From Ostreococcus mediterraneus (taxonomy: Eukaryota > Chlorophyta > Mamiellophyceae > Mamiellales > Bathycoccaceae): a DNA stretch of 64,000 nucleotides. Below are positions 1 to 8,500 of the stretch, in pieces; the stretch's first letter is position 1, and every line of letters begins with the position of its first letter. The notes below the pieces were generated by a model. The model saw only the letters and a list, made by a program, of their open reading frames with translations, did not search any database and was not told the DNA's origin. The stretch is from the NCBI GenBank assembly GCA_012295225.1, contig WMKK01000006.1, positions 620,001 to 684,000 on the forward strand, read 5' to 3'. The position numbers and the translations under genes were made by a program.

Positions 1-617
1 CCCATAAAGTGCTGAAACAATACCATTCTAATCGACTCCGACGCTTCACCAACGATCATCAAAAGCAAGCCAAACATGGTGAACGTTTCCTCTGTGACGC
101 ACGCCACCGCCATACCCAGCGTCATCGTTCCCACCGCGATGACTTTCTCTTTCGTCGCCGTGTCTAATCCACAGACTACGAGCATGCAAAATACCACACA
201 CGGACTCAACGACTTCATCATCTGTATGAAACTCACGGACAGATACAAGTATAATTGATTGCCCGCCGCGAACGTCACCGCGGTGAAGAAACCAATGGGA
301 AACACCGTAAGCAGCCACTCACGCAACGTCAGCACGCGTTCAAGCTTCACTGAGCCTGTGATGACTAACAGGGCTGCAATAAACCACGACAAGAGCGGCC
401 CAGTTGCGGATACGATGATTGGGTACGGGAACTTGACTTCGTTGAGGATTTTGTCATTGACGATGATGATCAGCCCACTCGTGATGCCCCAAAACAGCAA
501 GAACAACGTCGCTTTCAGCCCATAGATCGTGCGCACGAGCTCGCGCGATGTTTTTGAGTCGTGCAAGTCCATGCTCGGGTCGAACATCGCGCGCAGAACG
601 GTGGTAAACGCAGGCAT
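1..617 (-). CDS. Triose-phosphate-translocator-family (DMT) transporter, C-terminus cut off
   Basis: Reading leftward from an ATG at 617, one uninterrupted frame of 205 codons runs off the left edge. The protein starts MPAFTTVLRAMFDPSMDLHD and then shows a series of hydrophobic helices (GLKATLFLLFWGITSG, PIIVSATGPLLSWFIAALLV, LLTVFPIGFFTAVTFAAGN, SLSPCVVFCMLVVCGL, TMTLGMAVACV, TMFGLLLMIVGEAS). The segments NQLYLYLSVSFIQMMKSLSP and EASESIRMVLFQ match the conserved core of the triose-phosphate-translocator branch of the drug/metabolite transporter superfamily, which exchanges phosphorylated sugars or nucleotide sugars across Golgi, ER or plastid membranes. There is no obvious transit peptide, so an endomembrane site is more likely than plastid. 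The substrate cannot be told from sequence. Family about 90% sure. Confidence 0.85.
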   Translation of the reverse strand, partial: MPAFTTVLRAMFDPSMDLHDSKTSRELVRTIYGLKATLFLLFWGITSGLIIIVNDKILNEVKFPYPIIVSATGPLLSWFIAALLVITGSVKLERVLTLREWLLTVFPIGFFTAVTFAAGNQLYLYLSVSFIQMMKSLSPCVVFCMLVVCGLDTATKEKVIAVGTMTLGMAVACVTEETFTMFGLLLMIVGEASESIRMVLFQHFM

Positions 618-858
618 CTTGGCCAACACTAAACACCACCGCACGTCCGTCCCACCAACTCAGCCCTAGACTCGAGATACGTTTACAAGCTTTACCTCGC
701 GTCGCCGTCGTTCTCGTCGACGTCTTTGAGCGCGTCTTGGTTTTATTTTATGAGTCTACGCGCGCGATGTGCGGCGCGTGGGAAACTGAGGCTACGTCGG
801 AGTCGTCTATTACATACTCTAAGTTTTCGTTTTCTAAACTTTGTCAAATCAAATGTAT

Positions 859-1290
859 CTACACCTGCGTGTCCTCATCTGCCTCTTTGTCATCGCTCTC
901 ATCTTTATCATCGCCGTCTTCACCATCCTTGTCGCCCCCGTCGTCATCCGCGCGCTCTTTGTCGTCGCTGGACTTTTTCGCGCGCTTATTCGACTGGAAC
1001 TGATGCAACGTCGCGCGCACTTCATCCTTCAAATCCCCGAAATCACATTCTTCTATCGCCGCCAAGACGTCTTCTGCGGATATAGTGCTCCGTTTATGAT
1101 CGCGGCTGATTTCATTGGCGGTGGCGGTGATGTAGTGGATGAAAATCTTTGCGCACTCGCCGTAGGCGTGCAAGGCATCTTTTTGAATGCTTGGTTCGAA
1201 CGTCACACCTTTGGCGTCGACGTTATCGAGGGTGGAGAGCTTGTTCTTGACTAGGCGCTTGATGTGCGCGCGGGGGAGCTCTTCGTCCAT
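859..1290 (-). CDS. POLE3: DNA polymerase epsilon subunit 3 / DPB4-like histone-fold protein
   Basis: A 143-residue protein beginning MDEELPRAHIKRLVKNKL. Residues 1 to about 95 form a histone fold of the CBF-B/NF-YB type; IFIHYITATANEI and TISAEDVLAAIEECDF are close to the POLE3/DPB4/CHRAC17 signature. The tail is a long run of Asp, Lys and Glu, as in POLE3 relatives. The family pairs with a POLE4/DPB3-type partner, serves as a small subunit of the leading-strand polymerase epsilon, and also acts in CHRAC-type nucleosome remodelling. The frame is open upstream to 1404, but the ATG at 1290 gives the family-like N-terminus and is preferred. NF-YB is the main alternative, less likely given the acidic tail. 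Confidence 0.87.
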   Translation of the reverse strand: MDEELPRAHIKRLVKNKLSTLDNVDAKGVTFEPSIQKDALHAYGECAKIFIHYITATANEISRDHKRSTISAEDVLAAIEECDFGDLKDEVRATLHQFQSNKRAKKSSDDKERADDDGGDKDGEDGDDKDESDDKEADEDTQV

Positions 1291-1476
1291 GGGTGTACGC
1301 GAACGGTACTTTCGACGCGGCGGCGTCGAGGTGTGCGGACGTCGGGTGCAACTGCACGCGAGACTTGCGAGCTGTCGGGTGATTTTTTGGCTTTCGGGTG
1401 GCACGTGATGATTCTTAAAAGCTTACAAGTTGATGGACTGCATATTAGATGGCTAGATGGCGAGCTTATTAGTTTT

Positions 1477-3189
1477 TTAAGAGTAACGCCAGTTGAAGCC
1501 CTTTAGAGAATTGCTTAAATTGCTGACGTCTTTCGTGAGCGCGTCCTCCTTGGCTTTCAAATCTGAGACGAGTTTGGCGCGTTCCTTATCGGTGGCATTC
1601 AAGGTGTCGCGCAAATTCGCCTCGACGGTGTCTGGATGTGCGTTAGTGTGCGCCGCGAGTGCACGCGAGCGCTCGGCACTGACGGCTTCCAAGTTGTATT
1701 CGAACAAGTTGTCCCACTTGTTGTCGAGGATGGCCAACGCGGTTTTGAGCGGCGTCGCGGCGTACAACACGCCGGCACGTTGTTCGACCAAACCTTCACG
1801 TAACAACTTGATGATACCACCTTCTATATCGAAATCGACATCCACGCCAAAGCTCTTCTTCAAGAACTCTTCGCATTCAATGTCAATTTCCTTGAGCGTC
1901 ATGCTCTTGCCTTTGACGGAGAGGATGATGTACGCCAAAACCATCTCCTTGCACTCTTGATCCTCCATGGACTCCAACAAATGCATCAACATGCCTTCTT
2001 GCGAGTTGCCGCTCTTTTCGATGAGTTCTTTAGACATCGCGCCGGCGTAGCGCGTCTTAGCTACGTTCACGGCGGTGTACGACTGTCCGAGCTTACCCAT
2101 GCACGCAATGAGCAACGCTTGCACGTTCTTCGTCCAAATCTCACCAGTCACAAACGCCCACAACAACGTGCTGATCGCGACGACAATAGTGATGCCGTTG
2201 GAGATGATTTCCTTCATTTTGACCGACACTGTCTTCTCTGGGAAAATCATCTCGAGATCAGCCATAGGAATTTCTCGGTACGACTTGATGACGAGCGGAC
2301 CGCAGCCCGACGGACCAGAGTTTGTGTTTGCCACTGGCTTCGCCATACGGTAAAGCAACACAACCTCCTTGAACGTCGGCTCTTGCAATTCTAGCGTGCG
2401 GAACAAGTTCATGAACACAGACAAGATGGTCGGCATCAAACGACGAAGCGTTCGTCGTTCAATCACGGTCACGTTTCGATCCTCCGCGACGCCGCTTTCG
2501 CCAAAGACCTTCTTCGAGCCCTTCGCTGTTTGATTCACAAACACTGGCTGCGAGCGGCCAATGAGCTTCAAGAACGGCTCTTTGACCAACATGTCCAACA
2601 ACATTTCAATCTTCTCCATGATGAACAGACCCTTCGCTCGAGCGATGCCGGTGCCGCGCTTGAACACCAAAGCCCGTTGGCTAAACTGCGGCAAACCACT
2701 CGCCAGGGACGGATTCTTACTCAAAAACATCTTCAACAACGACTCATCATGACTCGCCCAATTAATCGTCACGGGCAACGTAAACATGAAATCCTCCGCG
2801 CTCGCCAACTCCCATTCCTTTTGCGTCAACAGCGTAAACTCCGCATCCGCCATCAACGTACAAAACTCACCCACGAAATCCACGCTCGAATGTTCAAAAC
2901 TCACCGGACCGAGCGAGTCTTCATCGTACCCAACCAAACGTTCTTCACCTTTCTGTACGTTGGCGAGCGTAAAGTTTGTCTTGACGCGATCCCGCTTCTC
3001 CAACGACTCGTAGTGGAACAAGCTTCGCAACATTCGAACCACATCGCTCATCGCCGCACGCTCGTTATCATTCACGAGCTTCAACGCGGCATCCTTCAAG
3101 AAATTCAATCCGACCGGAATGTGCGCCGAGTTACGGATGCGAATCAGGTTATCCTGCGCTTCAGATGCGTCCGTGTGTGATTCCGGCAT
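1477..3189 (-). CDS. DUF3754 (TMEM143-like) membrane protein
   Basis: 570 residues. The N-terminal 300 residues are soluble and include LMADAEFTLLTQKEWELASAE and a VVLLYRMAKPV segment typical of the DUF3754/TMEM143 family. Two hydrophobic stretches follow near residues 335-380 (ISNGITIVVAISTLLWAFV and VQALLIACMGKLGQSY). The C-terminal part (MVLAYIILSVKGKSMTL, ECEEFLKK) resembles a small winged-helix-like module and the protein ends in a coiled-coil-like stretch rich in Lys and Asp. Members of the family occur in plants and animals and are linked to organelle membranes; no activity is established. The start at 3189 is the first ATG of the frame. Function unknown; family assignment fairly confident. 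Confidence 0.7.
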   Translation of the reverse strand: MPESHTDASEAQDNLIRIRNSAHIPVGLNFLKDAALKLVNDNERAAMSDVVRMLRSLFHYESLEKRDRVKTNFTLANVQKGEERLVGYDEDSLGPVSFEHSSVDFVGEFCTLMADAEFTLLTQKEWELASAEDFMFTLPVTINWASHDESLLKMFLSKNPSLASGLPQFSQRALVFKRGTGIARAKGLFIMEKIEMLLDMLVKEPFLKLIGRSQPVFVNQTAKGSKKVFGESGVAEDRNVTVIERRTLRRLMPTILSVFMNLFRTLELQEPTFKEVVLLYRMAKPVANTNSGPSGCGPLVIKSYREIPMADLEMIFPEKTVSVKMKEIISNGITIVVAISTLLWAFVTGEIWTKNVQALLIACMGKLGQSYTAVNVAKTRYAGAMSKELIEKSGNSQEGMLMHLLESMEDQECKEMVLAYIILSVKGKSMTLKEIDIECEEFLKKSFGVDVDFDIEGGIIKLLREGLVEQRAGVLYAATPLKTALAILDNKWDNLFEYNLEAVSAERSRALAAHTNAHPDTVEANLRDTLNATDKERAKLVSDLKAKEDALTKDVSNLSNSLKGFNWRYS

Positions 3190-3467
3190 TGAGCCCAGTG
3201 ATCAATCGAACAGTCTAATTGCGTCGCGTGCACGCGCGTAGGTGATATCGACGAGAAGATCAGTACTGTGCAAGGCGTAATCAACGGTGTGTTACGTCTA
3301 TCGACCGCGTGTGCGAGGCGCGGGTGCGGCGAGATGTACGGTACGCGCGCGCAAAAGTGCGCACCTGTCGTAGTTTGGAACTTCTGAGTGATTTTTGTGG
3401 CGCTGAGAGCGCGAGACACAATACGCACCGTGTGAAGCGTTGTCTACACGAAATATGGACTACAAAG

Positions 3468-4634
3468 CTAAGTAGAACGCCGGGCGATATTTTTCAAGCC
3501 CACGCCGACGCACGAGCAGAAGACGGTGCCGCTTTCGGGTTCTGGAGCGACGTGGAAGACGACGCCGAAGAAGGCTTTAAGAATGCGCAACGTTTCGATG
3601 GCTCGCGGCGTAAGCTGTCCGAGACGAATACGAGACACTTGCTCAGGACCAATGGCCAGTAAAGTGAGAGCTAGCGATTGATGTGAGCTGTCGACGACGC
3701 CACCGCGCTGAATTTCGGCGACGAGGGATTCGGCGACGCGTCGGCCGATGTCCTCAGGGACGCGTTCCTCCGCCGTGGTGGCCCAGTCCAATCCTTTAGC
3801 TTCCTCCATCGCGGACGAACACGCAGTGCTCGCGGCATCGGCGCCGAGCACGCATCCCGTTGTGGTTTCTGCGACGAGCGACAAGCCGTAGCCCGGGCTC
3901 TTGCCGGCTTCAGCACCCACGTGATGGTCGGTGAATATGTACACATCCGGGATGAACGCGTTGAGCACACCTCTCGCTGCATCCACCATACGGCTTCCGT
4001 TTTGTGGCGACACCTTGCATGTGAACGTCACGCCACGCACACGCTTTACTAATCCCTCATCGGTCCAATCTAAACAAGGTAACGTCTTGACAATTGGCAA
4101 CGTCAACGTCACCGCGCCGCCGCCCAACGGCGGGCACCCGCGTCGCGTCACCTCTAACCCCAACCCTTCATCGATACCAAACTTTTTCTTCAACATAGGT
4201 AACGTCACCGTTCTAAATACATCCACGCTCACGTCAGCGTCATCATTTGTCACCCCCGTGAGTGTCAACTCGAGCGGTTTCTTCGCGAACAACGCCAACG
4301 TCAACACGCTCTCCACATAATACCCGATACCTCTCGACGTCGCGCACTCGTGCGTGACCCGTCGTCCACCCTTCACCACGCCCGGCGTAAACTTCAACCC
4401 CGTGCCGTCTTCGGAGATGTCCACTTTCGTGCCATTCGTGAGCTTATCCAACAGTCTCAGCAGGTTGACCTCGTAGTCGCGCAAGCCTGGTGTCAACGTC
4501 TTCGCTCTGATGTCCCGGATGACGCACGTACGGCCGGATAAAATGGACGTCACGATGCGTTGACGCAGGTTCGATGCGCCCGTGAAGCGCACGGTGTCTT
4601 TGGACGTCATCGCGGCGGCGAATGAGGGCGGCAC
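3468..4634 (-). CDS. RCL1: RNA 3'-terminal phosphate cyclase-like protein (RCL1), ribosome biogenesis
   Basis: 388 residues with the RTC/EPT fold throughout. Recognisable blocks are VRFTGASNLRQRIVTSILSG at the N-terminus, DGTGLKFTPGVVKGG, CATSRGIGYYVESVL, RRGCPPLGGGAVTL and VVDSSHQSLALTLLAIGPEQ near the C-terminus. The N-terminal FTGASNLRQRI block and the SRGIGYY block are those of eukaryotic RCL1 rather than of the true cyclase RtcA. In other eukaryotes RCL1 is a nucleolar U3/SSU processome factor that works with the GTPase BMS1 in 18S rRNA maturation and has no cyclase activity. The start may be the first Met (4634) or the one at 4610 (MTSKDTVRF), which is closer to relatives. Confidence 0.9.
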   Translation of the reverse strand: MPPSFAAAMTSKDTVRFTGASNLRQRIVTSILSGRTCVIRDIRAKTLTPGLRDYEVNLLRLLDKLTNGTKVDISEDGTGLKFTPGVVKGGRRVTHECATSRGIGYYVESVLTLALFAKKPLELTLTGVTNDDADVSVDVFRTVTLPMLKKKFGIDEGLGLEVTRRGCPPLGGGAVTLTLPIVKTLPCLDWTDEGLVKRVRGVTFTCKVSPQNGSRMVDAARGVLNAFIPDVYIFTDHHVGAEAGKSPGYGLSLVAETTTGCVLGADAASTACSSAMEEAKGLDWATTAEERVPEDIGRRVAESLVAEIQRGGVVDSSHQSLALTLLAIGPEQVSRIRLGQLTPRAIETLRILKAFFGVVFHVAPEPESGTVFCSCVGVGLKNIARRST

Positions 4635-4791
4635 GCGGGTTGGAGCTCGCGCTCATTGGGTGGCGGCTGCGGGAAAAGTGTTGGAGGCTGACACGAGCTC
4701 GCCGGGACATGTTATGCAAATGAACGCCTGAACGCGCGACGATCGCACGAGGGCGTGAAAAAAAAGGACGAAAGAATGTGAATTGCAAAAT

Positions 4792-5679
4792 CTAAGCGGT
4801 GCCAAAGGCGCGATCGCCGGCGTCACCGAGACCAGGAACGATGTAGCCTTGTTCGTTGAGCTCTTCATCGATCATGGCGGCGTACACGCGCAAGCCAGGG
4901 AAACGTTCGCTAAGCGCCGTGAGCGACACAGGACAAGCTACGACGCAAATGATGCGAATATTCTTTGCTTGAGCGCCGCGGGAAATGATTTCTTCCACGG
5001 CGGCAACGATTGTACCGCCGGTGGCTAACATCGGGTCGCTAATCAATACTTGGGCGTCTTCGGCGAATTTTGCCGGGAGTTTATTCAAGTACAACTTTGG
5101 CTGCAACGTCTCCTCGTCGCGCACGTACCCCAAATGATACGTCTGCTGTGCTGGGAGCACTGATCCTGATTCCTCCAACAACGTCAACCCCGCGCGCAAA
5201 ATCGGCACCACCGCAATCGGTTTCTCCGGATTCACGACCGTCACATTCGCCAGCCCCAACGGCCCTTGCACCTGCGCATCAAACGTTTGCAACCAATCCC
5301 GACCGGCTTCATAAATTAATATTCGCCCAATTTCCGCCATCGACGCACGAAAGATCGCTGGCGGCGTCTGCACGTTACGCGCCACGGCGAGCCAGTGGTT
5401 CAACAGCGGGTGCGGCGGCACCAGCACCAGCATCTGATTCAAGTTTGGCTGCGCGCGCGGTGGTGCATCATCCCCAGCGCCATCGCGCGCAATCGTCATC
5501 ATCCGCGGCGCGCGCGACGACGACGACGCGACGAACGGCGCGCCGACGCGTTCGAACGCGATGCGCGACGACGCGTTCGAGCGCACGCTGGGTGGCTGCC
5601 CTCGCCTCGCGGCGCTCTTCGCCCCGCGGGGGCTCGTCGCGCCGACGGCGCCGTGCGCCGCGGTGCGCATGGAATGCAT
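4792..5679 (-). CDS. UPP: Uracil phosphoribosyltransferase, probably plastid-targeted
   Basis: About 295 residues from the ATG at 5679. The first 80 or so are rich in Ala, Ser and Arg, like an algal transit peptide. The catalytic domain begins around NLNQMLVLVPPHPLLNHWLA, a typical UPRT opening. The PRPP-binding loop is seen in LISDPMLATGGTIVAAV and the uracil-binding C-terminus in IVPGLGDAGDRAFGT. The enzyme makes UMP from uracil and PRPP (pyrimidine salvage); the Arabidopsis counterpart UPP acts in plastids. The frame is open to 5826, but those extra residues look like untranslated leader. It lies head-to-head with IspD, 155 bp apart. Confidence 0.9.
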   Translation of the reverse strand: MHSMRTAAHGAVGATSPRGAKSAARRGQPPSVRSNASSRIAFERVGAPFVASSSSRAPRMMTIARDGAGDDAPPRAQPNLNQMLVLVPPHPLLNHWLAVARNVQTPPAIFRASMAEIGRILIYEAGRDWLQTFDAQVQGPLGLANVTVVNPEKPIAVVPILRAGLTLLEESGSVLPAQQTYHLGYVRDEETLQPKLYLNKLPAKFAEDAQVLISDPMLATGGTIVAAVEEIISRGAQAKNIRIICVVACPVSLTALSERFPGLRVYAAMIDEELNEQGYIVPGLGDAGDRAFGTA

Positions 5680-5834
5680 GCACGTCTGGGTCGTCGTCCG
5701 GGCGCGGGCGGGCGTCGAGCGCGCGCGCGTCGATGTGTGCGGGCCGCGGAGCCTCGGGATGGCGAAAAAGCACAAATCTAAGTGGATAGAATGGCGCACG
5801 ACGCGCGTCACTTGTACGACGCGCACACGCTACG
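5680..5834. promoter_or_regulatory. Short divergent promoter region between UPRT and IspD
   Basis: 155 bp separates the two divergently oriented start codons, so this segment must hold both promoters and both leaders. No TATA box is apparent. A sequence caaatct at 5772-5778 reads AGATTTG on the UPRT strand, about 95 bp upstream of that start; related motifs lie about 80 bp upstream of the bromodomain and ATR genes. Confidence 0.5.
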
Positions 5835-6653
5835 ATGTTTGCCGCGACGGCGTCGAAGACGACGATGAGAACGCGCGCGATCGCACCCGCGCGCCGAGGC
5901 GGGGCGACGCGCGTCGTTCGACGCGCGGTGGTGCCGCGCGCCAAGGCGCAGCAAGATGTCAGCACGGGCGCGGTGAGCTTTATTCTCCTCGCCGGGGGCG
6001 TGGGCAAGCGCATGGGTGCGGACATGCCGAAGCAGTACTTGCCTTTGATGGGTACGCCCATTGCCATTCACTCGTTGAAGAAGTTTGCAAAGATGGATGA
6101 GGTTGGGGAGATCGTCGTCGTGTGCGACGCGTCGTACGACGACGTCTTCGCGTCGGTGCCGATTGAAAAACCTTTAGTGTTCGCGCGACCGGGTAAGGAG
6201 AGACAAGATAGCGTGTATAATGGTATGCAAGCTGCGAGAGAGGGTGCGGAGTTGCTGGCGATTCATGATAGCGCGAGACCGTTGTGCGCGGTGGAGGATG
6301 CGAGACGGTGCTTCAACGACGCCAAAATTCACGGCGCGGCGGTGCTCGCGGTTCAAAGTAAGGCGACGATTAAGGAGGTGAATAAGGATTTGAGTATCGA
6401 CAAGACGCTTGATCGCAGTCGGTTGTGGGAAATGCAAACGCCGCAAGTGATTCGTCCGGCGTTGTTACGCGCGGGGTACGAATACGTCAATAGCAAAGGT
6501 TTGGAAGTGACGGATGACGTATCCATCGTCGAGCACTTGGGCGAGCGCGTGCAAGTGACTCCGGGGAGCTATTTTAACTTGAAGGTGACCACGCCTGAAG
6601 ATATGTTCATCGCTGAGCGGTTAATGACGGAACAAGGCGATGCCGTGGCGTGA
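5835..6653 (+). CDS. ispD: 2-C-methyl-D-erythritol 4-phosphate cytidylyltransferase, plastid MEP pathway
   Basis: 272 residues. The first 45 residues (many Ala, Arg, Thr, no acids) look like a plastid transit peptide. The enzyme follows: FILLAGGVGKRMGADMPKQY is the CTP-binding glycine-rich loop, followed by HDSARPL, RSRLWEMQTPQVIRPALL and TDDVSIVEHLG, all IspD hallmarks. It joins CTP to methylerythritol phosphate to form CDP-ME, the third step of plastid isoprenoid synthesis. Length after transit-peptide removal (about 228) is normal. The start is the only Met that leaves a complete targeting region. Confidence 0.95.
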   Translation: MFAATASKTTMRTRAIAPARRGGATRVVRRAVVPRAKAQQDVSTGAVSFILLAGGVGKRMGADMPKQYLPLMGTPIAIHSLKKFAKMDEVGEIVVVCDASYDDVFASVPIEKPLVFARPGKERQDSVYNGMQAAREGAELLAIHDSARPLCAVEDARRCFNDAKIHGAAVLAVQSKATIKEVNKDLSIDKTLDRSRLWEMQTPQVIRPALLRAGYEYVNSKGLEVTDDVSIVEHLGERVQVTPGSYFNLKVTTPEDMFIAERLMTEQGDAVA

Positions 6654-6775
6654 GTAGAGAGAAAGTCATTTCTTTTAACATTGCAAAATCATCCAGTACG
6701 CGTTTTTCATTCGCCGTGTGGCTCCTGCGTCGTTTCATCTTTGTCTTGTTCTTTCGCATGAACATCGTCGAGCGG

Positions 6776-6962
6776 TTAGCACACATCACATACGTTGTTT
6801 TGCTTGCATTTGCCTTGCTCACTCGCCTCGTTCAGTGCGCTGCGTAACAATGGAAGCAAGTCTTCATCCACGGCGTCGTCGCTGGCGCATCGAAGCACAA
6901 TTTCCTTGCGCCCACTGCCGCATCGCTTGCATCGTTTACAATGTTTGCATCGTCCGTCATCA

Positions 6963-6993
<31 letters not shown>

Positions 6994-7528
6994 GCGCGAA
7001 GAACATCAATCCCAACACTACAAAAATTGAAATGCAGAACCCGAGGCACATCATCGTGCACAAATCGTCGCAAAACGATATGCAGTCAAACCACGTCGAC
7101 CATTTTACTACCATCGCATCCAACGGCATCGGGAGCATTCCATTCGTTGATTCCACCGCGTAATACCACGTCGCAGGCATGGATGCGACATCGTCGTTGG
7201 CGTAAAACATCGGCCCGGCACGACGAGGCGGACGCGCGGGGATGTCAAAGACGACGGTGTCCAACATCGCGATGACGTCTTCGTCAGCTGCACCAGACTC
7301 GTCCCAATCAATCATGTCCGTCACGAACTCGTTGGCGTCGTTCGTATCGGCGTGAATAACGTCGCCAGACATTGGGACGGCTGTGATGTCGTCGCGCGTG
7401 AATTCAGATGTCCCAACCGTCGCGTCGAGCCTCGGGAAATCAGACCGCAAGTCCACCTCCATCGCGCGCACCGTCATCGTCGTCGCGAGTACGAGCGTCG
7501 TGAGAACAATTGAGCGTGTGTATGTCAT
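6776..7528 (-). CDS. Unknown type I membrane protein with poly-Asp run and Cys-rich tail
   Basis: About 250 residues from the ATG at 7528. It begins with a clear secretory signal peptide (MTYTRSIVLTTLVLATTMTV, then RAME). A roughly 120-residue acidic luminal/extracellular region follows. The single membrane segment is LCTMMCLGFCISIFVVLGLM, preceded by several cysteines. Immediately after it come 12 consecutive Asp codons made by a GTC/GAC trinucleotide repeat, then CKHCKRCKRCG, a basic stretch and a final CKQNNVCDVC. The Cys pairs could bind metal or be palmitoylated, but no known domain is recognised. The frame is open upstream to 7690; the signal peptide decides for 7528. Convergent with IspD (122 bp between stops). 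Confidence 0.65.
6963..6993. repeat. (CGT)n trinucleotide microsatellite inside a coding region
   Basis: About ten CGT/GTC units encode most of the 12-Asp run of the overlapping minus-strand membrane-protein gene. Unit loss or gain would change only Asp number. Confidence 0.85.
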
Positions 7529-7801
7529 GATTGTGCGCGATAGTCGGCGAGGTCGCACGTGCGTGCGTGTGCGTGGCACAATGTGGAGCGCGCGAGACGG
7601 CTTTTGACGCGCGTCAATGTTACCAAGCCGCGCAAGTAACGCACGATTGATCAAGTTTCCAGTGATTGCCAACGGCACTGACAGTTGCATCTTTGTGTGT
7701 ATTAAACCAATACGGTCGTCGTCGTCGCCATCCTATGAGAAACCGTCGCGTGCAGATACAAATATCCAAAATATGTCCCAAATGACATCCATTTTTCTAC
7801 G

Positions 7802-8308
7802 TTACGCCTCCTCAGCCTTCTTCGCTGCCTTCGCCGCATCTCGCGCCGCGCGCTTCGCCGCCAAGGCTGCTTTTTTCTCCTCTTTTTCCTTTAATTTCGC
7901 CGCTTCTCGCGCCGCGGCGTCATCTACAACGCTCTCCGTGGGCGCTTTTCCATCCAACCGCGGCCTCGCCGATGGCTTCGCCGCGCCGACGACGTAATCA
8001 TCCGGCAACAACGCCGCCGCCCCAGCGCCACCACCGATCCAACCGCACATCGGGGCATCACACACCATACCTTCGCTAACTACACCACCGACGACGGCTT
8101 TGGTGACTTCTGTGCCGTCCCTTAACGTTGCGCCCACGCGCGCCACGACGAGTTTCTTGCCAACATCCACATTTGAAGCGTTCGTGACAATCGTCAGCGG
8201 CGTCCCCGAGCCCACGTCCACAGTGAGACGCTTAAGTTTGTCTTTATTCGGCACCGCCTCGCATTCGAGGACGAGGCCGCAGCATATCAGCTCGTCGGCG
8301 TCGGCCAT
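7802..8308 (-). CDS. tRNA-binding (EMAP-II/Arc1p-type OB-fold) domain protein
   Basis: 168 residues from the ATG at 8308 (MADADELICCGLVLECEAVP). Residues 1 to about 100 are a tRNA_bind OB-fold: AVPNKDKLKRLTVDVGSG, TIVTNASNVDVGKKLVVARV and VVGGVVSEGMVCDAPMCGW match the EMAP-II/AIMP1, Arc1p and PheT-B2 family. The remainder is a charged Ala/Lys helix (KLKEKEEKKAALAAKRAARD). Such stand-alone modules act as tRNA-capturing cofactors of aminoacyl-tRNA synthetases. The domain is N-terminal here with the basic helix behind it, the reverse of AIMP1. No transit peptide is seen, so a cytosolic site is likely. The frame is open to 8779 but that extension has no family similarity. Confidence 0.8.
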   Translation of the reverse strand: MADADELICCGLVLECEAVPNKDKLKRLTVDVGSGTPLTIVTNASNVDVGKKLVVARVGATLRDGTEVTKAVVGGVVSEGMVCDAPMCGWIGGGAGAAALLPDDYVVGAAKPSARPRLDGKAPTESVVDDAAAREAAKLKEKEEKKAALAAKRAARDAAKAAKKAEEA

Positions 8309-8500
8309 TCGAGAGACTCGAGTGCGAGGCGTCGCACAGTGAGGCGCCTCGTCACACGTCGACGCGTCGACAACCTCGCGGGCGTCCGTCACGACACGAC
8401 GGGTGCGGGACACATATTTATCGCAATCATCGCGCTCGCGAACATCGCCGCTGACGCGCCGGAAGAACGCGCGCGGGATACATGAATTGATTGTCCTTGA
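8309..8500. promoter_or_regulatory. Divergent promoter region
   Basis: 192 bp between the divergent start codons of the tRNA-binding protein and the C2/GRAM-like giant. No clear core-promoter motif is visible. Confidence 0.35.

Noticed and set aside
5468-6100. Several 180-200-codon frames overlapping the UPRT and IspD N-termini
   Set aside because: They shadow transit-peptide coding sequence of UPRT and IspD in other frames.
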